Of a stretch of 8,254 nt of DNA, positions 1-5,488 are shown in pieces. Each line of letters opens with the position of its first letter. Positions within the stretch are counted from its first letter, which is position 1. This DNA is from DAOVGU01 sp030637775 [NCBI: bacterium] (lineage in GTDB: Bacteria > Ratteibacteria > UBA8468), in contig DAOWFY010000028.1 of assembly GCA_030637775.1 (NCBI GenBank), forward strand, positions 1 through 8,254, read 5' to 3'. Under the pieces are notes generated by a model that saw only the letters and a program-made list of their open reading frames with translations, did no database searches and was not told where the DNA came from. The translations under genes were made by a program, and so were the position numbers.

Positions 1-1
1 C

Positions 2-442
2 ATCCCTCCCCCATCAATGGGGAGGATTAAGGAGGGGGAAAGTCAGGGAAGTAAGATAGATTGGGATGCGTTGATAAAGGAAAGTTATAATTTTGGCCTG
101 GAAAGGATGGTTTATTATGGGCTTTATGCGGTGAATAAAATTTTAGGAACAAGAGTACCAACAGAAGTTTTGGTTTCTCTAAAGCCAAAGGGGTTTACGT
201 TAGGAGAAAGAGTTTTTCTATTTTTATTATCCAAAAATAGGCGTTCTCCTGGTTATAGTTATCTTATTCATCTGGCGATGAATAAAGGTACTATAGAAAA
301 GACAAAATTTATCTTGAGAACCCTTTTCCCGCCAAAGAAAATTCTTGCCCAGAGAAACTATATTCCCGAATCTAAAGTAGGTTACCTCCATTATCTCCGG
401 CGGTGCAAACAGGTTCTTAGCCGGTTTTCAATAGCGCACTAA
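2..442 (+). CDS. Nucleotidyltransferase family protein (NTP_transf_5-like), C-terminal part, 5' truncated by window edge
   Basis: The reading frame is open from the first bases and codes for 146 residues ending at a TAA. An ATG at 17 exists but has no Shine-Dalgarno sequence, and proteins of the family I suspect are usually well over 300 residues, so this is probably only the C-terminal part. The match is by eye: an IDWDALI segment about 15 residues after the ATG, then a helical stretch with YYGLYAVNKILG, the VPTEVLVSL motif and a basic tail with YLHYLRRCKQVLSR. These resemble the region after the catalytic domain in the uncharacterised nucleotidyltransferase family PF14907. The catalytic GS...D motifs are not in the window, so activity cannot be judged. 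Genes of this family often lie in surface-polysaccharide loci, which suits the context. The 3' end overlaps the convergent permease gene by 15 bp. Confidence 0.6.
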   Translation: MPPPSMGRIKEGESQGSKIDWDALIKESYNFGLERMVYYGLYAVNKILGTRVPTEVLVSLKPKGFTLGERVFLFLLSKNRRSPGYSYLIHLAMNKGTIEKTKFILRTLFPPKKILAQRNYIPESKVGYLHYLRRCKQVLSRFSIAH

Positions 443-1240
443 ACTTCCTTCAATCTTTGCTCTCCGCAGAGCATAACCGAAACTATAGATTCCTAAGGGA
501 AGGAGAATAATGGCAAAGAGAGCCAATTTTATTACATCGGAGGAGAGACTTGCTAAAGAGGCTCCCTGGTAGACAGCTAACTCCAAGCCTTTGATGGCAT
601 AGGTTACCGGTATCCAGGCTGAGATTGCTTGCAGCCATTTCGGCAGGACTGTGACCGGAAAGTAGACCCCACCCAGAAGACCAGAAAGGGTACTGACCAA
701 CCAATTGACGGGATTTCCCCTTTTCAAGACGAGAATGAAACTTCCCGAAATCAGGCCCAAACTGGAAAAGGCAATAATCGTAAAGAAAAAGATGATAAAG
801 GTAGCTAAAAGATTTATTTGGGAAATGTCAATCTTAAAGAAAAACACGCCAAAGAAGAGGTAGAGAAAGAGGTCAACGGAGGCAAAGCCAAAGTTCCAGA
901 GCCCCATTGATAAAAGAAGGGTTCTCATCTTAGTCGGGGTGACCAGGAGCGATTCGAGGGTGCCGGTCATTGCCTCTCCTCTGAGTCTTCCGGCAATACC
1001 CCCAAGGCCTGTGCCAACATAGGTAAAGAAGGCCTGGGCTAAAATTGTATAGGAGAAATAGTCCCGGCCAAATGGTTCAAGATGGGAGCTAATTCTGCTG
1101 CCAAATAACCTGTTGATAAAAAAGAAGGTTAAAAGAGAGGTAAAGACGGAGAAAAAATTAAAGAAAAAAGCAAACTTGTAACTTCTCTGGATGAGAAATT
1201 CCTTCCTGATATAAGCAAAGATTTTGATTAGAGCAAGCAT
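428..1240 (-). CDS. ABC-2 type transporter permease
   Basis: This is a 270-residue inner-membrane protein with about six hydrophobic segments (roughly residues 23-45, 61-81, 108-135, 142-171, 177-200, 236-258). Characteristic ABC-2 features are visible: the cytoplasmic stretch with LRGEAMTGTLESLLVTP (residues 86-102) and the late motif GVYFPVTVLPKWLQ...IPVTYAIKGLE (191-220). It should form a homodimeric channel driven by the ATPase encoded just upstream. Its ATG lies 13 bp inside the ATPase gene; a GGAG (1246-1243) is only 2 nt from the ATG, so translation probably depends on coupling. The substrate cannot be read from sequence. Members of this superfamily export drugs, lipids or polysaccharides, and the location suggests an envelope substrate, but that is inference. 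The C-terminus overlaps the convergent nucleotidyltransferase-like gene by 15 bp. Confidence 0.9.
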   Translation of the reverse strand: MLALIKIFAYIRKEFLIQRSYKFAFFFNFFSVFTSLLTFFFINRLFGSRISSHLEPFGRDYFSYTILAQAFFTYVGTGLGGIAGRLRGEAMTGTLESLLVTPTKMRTLLLSMGLWNFGFASVDLFLYLFFGVFFFKIDISQINLLATFIIFFFTIIAFSSLGLISGSFILVLKRGNPVNWLVSTLSGLLGGVYFPVTVLPKWLQAISAWIPVTYAIKGLELAVYQGASLASLSSDVIKLALFAIILLPLGIYSFGYALRRAKIEGSLVRY

Positions 1241-1920
1241 TTCTCCAGTTCTTCTACACTCCCGGTAGTTTTAATTTTGCCCTTCTCCATAATTGCCAAT
1301 CGGTCACAGACCTCCTCGGCCTCCCTTAAATTATGGGTTACCCAAAGGATGCTCTTTCCCCTTTTCTTAACCAGTTCCTCCTTAAGAAATTTCCTTAATT
1401 CATAGGCACTTTTTGGGTCAAGGCTCTTGGTAGGCTCATCGAGAAGAAGAATTGGGGGATCGGGAATGAGGGCACGAGCAAGCGATAATCTTTGCCTCAT
1501 TCCGGTAGAGTAGAGATAGACCTTTTTATCCGGCTCCTTTAGCTCAAGGAGTTCCAAGATTTCCTTTATTCTTATTCTGGATCTCTGAGAGGTAAGGTTA
1601 TAAAGAGTGGCAAAAAAGGAAAGATTTTCCCTTCCGCTCAACCTCCAGTAAAGGCTTCTTTCCTCCCCGGAATGGAAACCGAGGCAAAGTTTAACCTTCT
1701 CTGCCTCCTTAATGATGTGATAACCGGCAAGCCAGGCTTCTCCCTTGGTGGGCAGAATCAATGTTGCTAAAATCTTTAAGAGGGTTGTCTTGCCGGCCCC
1801 GTTCGGGCCTAAGATACCGAAGATTTCACCCTCTTTTACGATAAAATTAACATCATCAAGGGCGGTGGTGGAGGGAGAGAAATATTTGGTTAGACCTTCT
1901 ACCTTAATCGCAATTGCCAA
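1228..1920 (-). CDS. ABC transporter ATP-binding protein
   Basis: This 230-residue cytoplasmic ATPase is the energising partner of the adjacent ABC-2 permease. Visible motifs are Walker A GPNGAGKTT (residues 38-46), signature YSTGM (137-141), Walker B ILLLDEP (157-163) with catalytic Glu162, D-loop SLDP (166-169) and H-loop His196. The Q-loop is unusual: the stretch LGFHSGEERSLYWRLSGREN (80-99) carries no glutamine where one is expected. I recall similar GEERSxYWRLTG stretches in some ABC-2-linked ATPases, so this may be a subfamily trait. The only reasonable start is TTG at 1920: no ATG or GTG occurs between the upstream in-frame stop at 1959-1957 and the conserved N-terminus. The ribosome site is weak (AAGAAG one base upstream). 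The gene follows the ExeA-like gene by 49 bp, with a hairpin in the gap. Confidence 0.92.
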   Translation of the reverse strand: MAIAIKVEGLTKYFSPSTTALDDVNFIVKEGEIFGILGPNGAGKTTLLKILATLILPTKGEAWLAGYHIIKEAEKVKLCLGFHSGEERSLYWRLSGRENLSFFATLYNLTSQRSRIRIKEILELLELKEPDKKVYLYSTGMRQRLSLARALIPDPPILLLDEPTKSLDPKSAYELRKFLKEELVKKRGKSILWVTHNLREAEEVCDRLAIMEKGKIKTTGSVEELEKCLL

Positions 1921-1932
1921 GCTTCTTTTAAG

Positions 1933-1960
1933 GTAAGCGAGGCTGAAAGCCTCGCACTAC
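1933..1960 (-). repeat. REP-like palindrome with 5' GTAG (intergenic)
   Basis: On the minus strand this reads GTAG, a bulged T, GCGAGGC, a five-base TTTCA loop, GCCTCGC, then TTAC. The core is a perfect 7-bp GC-rich stem (1937-1943 with 1949-1955), and GTAG/TTAC can extend it. A GTAG tetranucleotide immediately 5' of an imperfect palindrome is the known layout of REP elements mobilised by RAYT (TnpA-REP, Y1-type) transposases. It lies in the 49-bp gap between the ExeA-like stop codon and the ABC ATPase start. No U-tract follows, so it is not a good intrinsic terminator; in the mRNA it could stabilise the upstream message or mask the weak TTG start. The REP assignment needs genome-wide copies to be secure. 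Confidence 0.55.
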
Positions 1961-1969
1961 TTTCTTTCC

Positions 1970-2794
1970 TCAGGTAAAAGCCTTCTCTAAGTCCTGAGAG
2001 ACCTGTTCTATGAGCTTTCGATCTATCCGCTGGCTTTTCTTCCCGAAGCCGGCTAAGAGGGCCATATCGCAGATATTGTTGATATTCCGAGGAATACCTT
2101 TGGAACGGATGGAGATTGAGCCAATGGCCGAGGAACTAAATATCTCTTCCTTGTTTCCGGCAACGGCCAGCCGGTGAGTTATGTACTTACCAACCTCTAT
2201 TTTATCCAAGTGGTTGAGGCGAGATCTAATCGGGAGTCTTTGCTTCAACTGCTTTAACTGGTTAATCTTTTCTATTAAAGGTAGTTGTCCAATGAAGATG
2301 AGCGTGAGTAAAAATTGTCCCTCACTCTGAAAATTCAAGAGTAGGCGCAATTCCTCAAATACCTCGATATTTCTAATAAGATGAGCTTCGTCTATGATTA
2401 CCACGGGATGTCGATTTTCATCCCTGGCTCTATGAAGAACATCCTTCTCCAGGAGGTGGATTAAATCCAGACCTTCAATATTTTCGGGGGGCGAACATTT
2501 CCTGGTTTGGGTGAAGATCTCCTTTAAGAACTCTTGGGGGGAAAGTCTGGGATAGAAGATATAGGTGGGAAGATATTGACTGGATTTGTTCAGATTTTCC
2601 AGCAGTGCCTGGCAGAGCATACTCTTTCCCGTGCCGTATTCCCCGATTAATACTGCCCCACCTCTTTTTCCCTCAATACAATAGTTTAATCGGGCATAAG
2701 CCTCCTCATATTCACTGCTTTGGTAAAGAAATCTTGTATCCAGGCTATTCTGAAAGGGGTTTTCCTTTAACTTCCAGTATTTCTCATACATCAT
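1970..2794 (-). CDS. ExeA/GspA-like AAA+ ATPase (secretion-associated type)
   Basis: From the ATG at 2794 this is a 274-residue protein. It opens with MMYEKYWKLKENPF and a DTRFLYQSSEYEEAYARL stretch, the standard N-terminus of ExeA/GspA-family ATPases. It then carries Walker A GEYGTGKS (residues 51-58), Walker B VVIIDEAH (131-138), a likely arginine-finger segment QRLPIRSRL (185-193) and a sensor-2-type GIPRNINNICD (233-243). The C-terminal peptidoglycan-binding domain of true ExeA is absent, as in the shorter ATPases found in PEP-CTERM/exosortase polysaccharide loci, which these motifs recall. The frame extends to a TTG at 2842, but those 16 extra residues are unlike the family and lack a ribosome site, so I chose the ATG at 2794 (2791 is also possible). 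It is divergent from the polysaccharide operon and heads the run of minus-strand ABC genes. Its exact role in export is unknown. Confidence 0.85.
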   Translation of the reverse strand: MMYEKYWKLKENPFQNSLDTRFLYQSSEYEEAYARLNYCIEGKRGGAVLIGEYGTGKSMLCQALLENLNKSSQYLPTYIFYPRLSPQEFLKEIFTQTRKCSPPENIEGLDLIHLLEKDVLHRARDENRHPVVIIDEAHLIRNIEVFEELRLLLNFQSEGQFLLTLIFIGQLPLIEKINQLKQLKQRLPIRSRLNHLDKIEVGKYITHRLAVAGNKEEIFSSSAIGSISIRSKGIPRNINNICDMALLAGFGKKSQRIDRKLIEQVSQDLEKAFT

Positions 2795-2798
2795 TTTA

Positions 2799-2826
2799 AT
2801 TCTACCACAAAGAAGATAAAATTCAA
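2799..2826 (-). promoter_or_regulatory. Putative leftward promoter of the ExeA-like gene
   Basis: On the minus strand a TTGAAT (2826-2821) is followed after 16 bp by TAGAAT (2804-2799), preceded by TGG, giving an extended -10 element. Only four bases separate the -10 box from the ATG at 2794, so a start of transcription at normal distance would fall at the ATGATG itself, implying a leaderless or nearly leaderless mRNA. This is a motif call by eye only. Confidence 0.4.
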
Positions 2827-2831
2827 ATTGT

Positions 2832-2860
2832 TTGACTTTCAAAGGAGATTATGGTATGTT
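2832..2860 (+). promoter_or_regulatory. Putative sigma-70-type promoter of the polysaccharide export operon
   Basis: TTGACT (2832-2837) and TATGTT (2855-2860) are separated by exactly 17 bp, and TG at 2852-2853 makes an extended -10. A perfect TATAAT at 2864-2869 is also present but has no good -35 box at standard spacing. The predicted transcript would start near 2867 and carry a leader of about 26 nt with a strong ribosome site. The -35 box lies inside the inverted repeat TTTGA-CTT-TCAAA (2831-2843), a possible operator. Confidence 0.55.
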
Positions 2861-2880
2861 TAATATAATTTAGTAGAAAT

Positions 2881-2886
2881 GGAGGG
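2881..2886 (+). promoter_or_regulatory. Ribosome binding site of the Ig-TPR gene
   Basis: GGAGGG lies 6 nt before the ATG at 2893. It favours this start over the in-frame ATGs at 2923 and 2926, which would cut off the basic head of the signal peptide. Confidence 0.75.
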
Positions 2887-2892
2887 AAAAAA

Positions 2893-4107
2893 ATGGGAAG
2901 AAGAAAGAGATATTTAATCGAGATGATGACATTTTTAGGATATCTGAGTTTTGCCTGCGAACTCTCTGGCGTCGTTGCTGAACCAGGGGATACAGATTAC
3001 TTTGTGGTCAAGACTGCCTCCGAAGTCCGGGCCGGAGAAATATTTAGAATTGAGATAGAGGCCAGGGATCTCCACAATAATCTTGTTACCGATTATCATG
3101 AGCGAGGAAAGGAGATTCAGATTAAGGCTCTGGGCAGTGGAGAATTTAAGCCCGAGGCAATTAAATCTACCGTTTTTAAGGAGGGAAAGACTGTCATTGA
3201 TTGCTCCTATACCAAAGCTGAATCTCTTAAAATTCTTTTTAAAGAAAAGGGGTCTTCTGCTTTTGGTTCTGCGCGGCTCTCAGTAGTTCCGGGCAAGCCT
3301 GGTTATTTTGAGCCTGTTCTTCCTTCCCAGGCGAGGGCTGGCGAGAGATTTCCCGTAAGATTAATTGCCCGGGACGTCTATGGTAATTGCGTAACCTCCT
3401 TTGGTAAGGAGGAAGGAAAAATAGAGATTAGTAGTGATGGAAAGGGAAGTATTAATCCTGACCATTTGAATAGTAAAGATTTTAATGATGGTATCGCAGG
3501 CCTAAATTTAACCTATACCAAAGCCGAGAAGGTGACTCTTTTCTTCAAAGGGAAGAAAGGTATTTCTGGTAACGAAACTATAGAAATAAAACCGGGTAGG
3601 TTTCACCATTTCGAAATTATCCCTCCTGCAGAGATTGTGGCGGGAAGACCATTTAAGACCCTCATCAAAGTAAGGGATGCTTATGATAATCTCCTCATAA
3701 ATTATGATAAGGAAGGAAAGGGAGCAATGGTCAACACATCAGGAACAGGATTGATCAGGCCAAATTTTATTCCGGCAGCCAGCTTTAAGGAAGGGCTAAT
3801 TAGTATAAACTTTATCTACACAAAAGCAGAACCCTTTACCATTGTTGCCCGAGAGAGGTTAGAGAAGGAGATTATTAAAGAAATTCCGAGAGAGGAGGTC
3901 CCGGGAGAAAAGATTAGAAAAGATATTCCCCCTAAACCAGAGAAAAGTGTAGAGGAATTGAAAGCAGAGGCTATTGGATATATCGATGCCGACAGATATG
4001 ATAAAGCATTGGAGACGGTGAAGAGAATCCTGGAATTAGAACCGAGTAGTGAAGAAATCATAAGGTTAAAGGAAAGATTGGAGCAGATAATAAAATTATT
4101 TGAATGA
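2893..4107 (+). CDS. Secreted protein with three Ig-like repeats and a C-terminal TPR-like segment
   Basis: I do not recognise a named family for this 404-residue protein. A basic start (MGRRKRY) and a hydrophobic stretch to GVVA suggest a Sec signal peptide cut after Ala29. Three consecutive repeats follow, beginning at PG31, PG133 and PG234. Shared landmarks keep a 101-102-residue period: (R/V)AG at 46, 148, 249; RD at 58, 160, 261 followed by a D..xN(L/C)(V/L) turn; YTKAE at 106, 208, 309. They resemble bacterial Ig-like domains with an AGxxFxxxxxARDxYGN core. The third copy lacks its last strand and runs into a charged, proline-rich linker (about 320-350). Residues 352-404 form a TPR-like helical pair (AIGYIDADRYDKALETVKRI, then LELEP). 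It is the first gene of the polysaccharide operon, and its stop overlaps the exporter start (ATGA). A periplasmic or surface scaffold for export is my inference. Confidence 0.8.
   Translation: MGRRKRYLIEMMTFLGYLSFACELSGVVAEPGDTDYFVVKTASEVRAGEIFRIEIEARDLHNNLVTDYHERGKEIQIKALGSGEFKPEAIKSTVFKEGKTVIDCSYTKAESLKILFKEKGSSAFGSARLSVVPGKPGYFEPVLPSQARAGERFPVRLIARDVYGNCVTSFGKEEGKIEISSDGKGSINPDHLNSKDFNDGIAGLNLTYTKAEKVTLFFKGKKGISGNETIEIKPGRFHHFEIIPPAEIVAGRPFKTLIKVRDAYDNLLINYDKEGKGAMVNTSGTGLIRPNFIPAASFKEGLISINFIYTKAEPFTIVARERLEKEIIKEIPREEVPGEKIRKDIPPKPEKSVEELKAEAIGYIDADRYDKALETVKRILELEPSSEEIIRLKERLEQIIKLFE
2983..3852 (+). repeat. Three tandem Ig-like protein repeats (coding)
   Basis: Repeat 1 is encoded by 2983-3288, repeat 2 by 3289-3591 and the shortened repeat 3 by 3592-3852. 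Each holds PG, an AG turn, an ARD/VRD strand, a D-x-x-x-N turn, a DF/SF/VF-K/N-(E/D)G strand and the YTKAE strand. The repeats are clear at protein level but well diverged at DNA level, so the duplication is old. Confidence 0.8.
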
Positions 4108-5486
4108 GAAGAAAAATATTAATTTTACTATTTTGCTTTGTAACAGTTACCTCGGGCGTCATAACTGTCGCCCCTACAAATGCCTTTGCGGCTGAGGCTC
4201 CGGAAGAGAAACATTTCCAGAGGGCTTTGAGGCATTATCTCAAGGATGAAGTCAATTCTGCCATTTATGAATTGAATAAATCTCTCTTGATAAACCCGGA
4301 TTATGAAAAAGCAAAGGAGCTCCTTTCTGCAATCTTTGAGAAGCAAAGGGTAAAGGAGAAACCTATTCCGGGCAGGATAATGCTGCCGGAAGAATCGGCT
4401 ATCTTAGAATATCTTCTCGGTCCCGAGGATGTGGTGGCGATAGAGGTCTGGGGCGAGGATACTCTTTGTGGTGATTATCGGGTTGATACCAAAGGGAATA
4501 TCAGTTTTCCTCTCATTGGAGAGATCAAAGTTGCGGGGAAAGGTGTCTTGGAACTCAAAGAGATTTTAGCCAGTGAATTGAAGGAATATATTATCGGACC
4601 GACGGTCAGTGTCGCGGTTAAGGAATACAAAAGCCAGAAGGTAACGGTCCTGGGTGAAGCCAAGCCAGGAACCTATGCTCTAAGAGGTCCGAGCAAACTT
4701 TTAGAATTTTTAACTTCAATCGGTGGCTTTACCGAGAGCGCCGACACCTCAAAGGTTATTATCGCAAGAGCCGATGGTAGTTCCGTAACCATAGATTTAA
4801 ATAAGATCCTCTTTAAGGGAGAGGAAAAGGAAAATATTTACCTTCAATCCGGAGACAGAATCCATATTCCGAGCTTAAAAGCCAGCGGTAGCGAGATTAC
4901 GGTTTTGGGGGAGACTAAACCAGGAGCCTATCCCTTAAAGAGGGAGATAAGAGTATTAGATTTTATCGCCTCAATTGGCGGAACAACAAAGGATGCCGAT
5001 ATCTCCCGAATCAGATTAACCAGGAAGGATGGAACTCTTCATCTTATTAACCTTAATAGGATTCTCTTTGAGAATGATGAAAAGGAAAATCTTGTCTTGG
5101 AGCCCGGGGATAGAATCTATATTCCTTCCTTAGCGAAGAGCGGGCAGAAAATTCTCATCCTGGGAGAGGTGAAAAGCCCTGGAGTTTACTTAGTGAAGGA
5201 AAGGATTCGTCTCTCCGAAGCAATTGCCAGAGCGGGTAGTTTCAGCGAGGAGGCAATTCTTTCTCGGATCAAGGTGATCCGGGGCAATTTAGAAAAGCCT
5301 GAGGTTTTATCCTTGAACTTAGCCAAACTTTTAAAGAAGGGGGAGAAAAGGGATGATATTTTTCTGGAACCGGATGACATCGTCTATGTACCCAAGAGCT
5401 TTATGGGTAATGTCAATTACTATATTAAACAGGTCTTACCTACCATTCAACTCATCGGCTGGGGACATGCTATCTTAAAGGATTAA
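4104..5486 (+). CDS. Wza-like polysaccharide export protein with N-terminal TPR-like segment and three SLBB domains
   Basis: This 460-residue exported protein probably forms the outer-membrane/periplasmic channel for the polysaccharide. A signal peptide spans residues 1-29 (cleavage after AFA). Residues 34-83 are TPR-like (FQRALRHYLKDEVNSAIYEL, LLINPDYEKAKELL). The Poly_export domain begins at YLLGPEDVVAIEVWGED (103-119) and includes YRVDTKGNISFPLIGEIKVAG. Three SLBB repeats begin at VTVLGE180, ITVLGE265 and ILILGE350, an exact 85-residue period, each with an (L)GG/AG-T/SF-type turn and a closing GDRI(H/Y)IP or DDIVYVP strand. E. coli Wza is organised differently, without an N-terminal TPR and with fewer SLBB units. 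A C-terminal amphipathic or hydrophobic helix (about 437-456) could be the outer-membrane segment. There is no lipobox cysteine at the cleavage site. The start overlaps the previous stop (ATGA) with no clear ribosome site, indicating translational coupling. Confidence 0.92.
   Translation: MRRKILILLFCFVTVTSGVITVAPTNAFAAEAPEEKHFQRALRHYLKDEVNSAIYELNKSLLINPDYEKAKELLSAIFEKQRVKEKPIPGRIMLPEESAILEYLLGPEDVVAIEVWGEDTLCGDYRVDTKGNISFPLIGEIKVAGKGVLELKEILASELKEYIIGPTVSVAVKEYKSQKVTVLGEAKPGTYALRGPSKLLEFLTSIGGFTESADTSKVIIARADGSSVTIDLNKILFKGEEKENIYLQSGDRIHIPSLKASGSEITVLGETKPGAYPLKREIRVLDFIASIGGTTKDADISRIRLTRKDGTLHLINLNRILFENDEKENLVLEPGDRIYIPSLAKSGQKILILGEVKSPGVYLVKERIRLSEAIARAGSFSEEAILSRIKVIRGNLEKPEVLSLNLAKLLKKGEKRDDIFLEPDDIVYVPKSFMGNVNYYIKQVLPTIQLIGWGHAILKD
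4154..4177 (-). repeat. REP-like palindrome with 5' GTAG inside the signal-peptide coding region
   Basis: On the minus strand GTAG (4177-4174) directly precedes the imperfect palindrome GGGCG...CGCCC (4173-4154), whose 5-bp arms are followed by one mismatch and two more pairs. The layout is the same as the intergenic element at 1933-1960, also with GTAG on the minus strand, but the arms differ in sequence. It encodes residues 17-24 of the Wza-like signal peptide, a region that tolerates change. It may be a co-opted REP insertion or chance. Confidence 0.3.
4641..5393 (+). repeat. Three tandem SLBB repeats (coding)
   Basis: The units start at 4641, 4896 and 5151, each 255 bp after the last. 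Units 1 and 2 are most alike, sharing VLGE-x-KPG-x-Y, IGG, the ARADG/TRKDG turn, the (D/N)LN(K/R)ILF strand and SGDRI/PGDRI closing strands. Unit 3 is more diverged and has a short insert (RGNLEKPE) before its closing strands. Confidence 0.8.
5477..5482 (+). promoter_or_regulatory. Ribosome binding site of the Wzc-like gene
   Basis: AAAGGA lies within the last codons of the Wza-like gene and 6 nt before the ATG at 5489, supporting that start and tight translational linkage. Confidence 0.65.
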
Positions 5487-5488
5487 AA

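Noticed and set aside
5-25. CCTCCCC...GGGGAGG hairpin near the left edge
   Set aside because: It is a 7-bp stem within an open coding frame, with no GTAG flank or U-tract. Too little upstream sequence is available to call it an element.
458-473. Inverted repeat TGCTCT-CCGC-AGAGCA as a bidirectional terminator
   Set aside because: The stem is only 6 bp, no U-tract follows on either strand, and it lies within the permease coding region.
2795-2842. N-terminal extension of the ExeA-like protein to a TTG at 2842
   Set aside because: The 16 extra residues do not resemble the family, there is no ribosome site before the TTG, and the stretch coincides with the predicted promoter. The ATG at 2794 matches the usual N-terminus.
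2944-2961. Lipobox (LSFAC) in the signal peptide of the Ig-TPR protein
   Set aside because: The residues before Cys22 (S-F-A) do not fit the usual lipobox pattern, and a better signal peptidase I site (GVVA before EP) follows.
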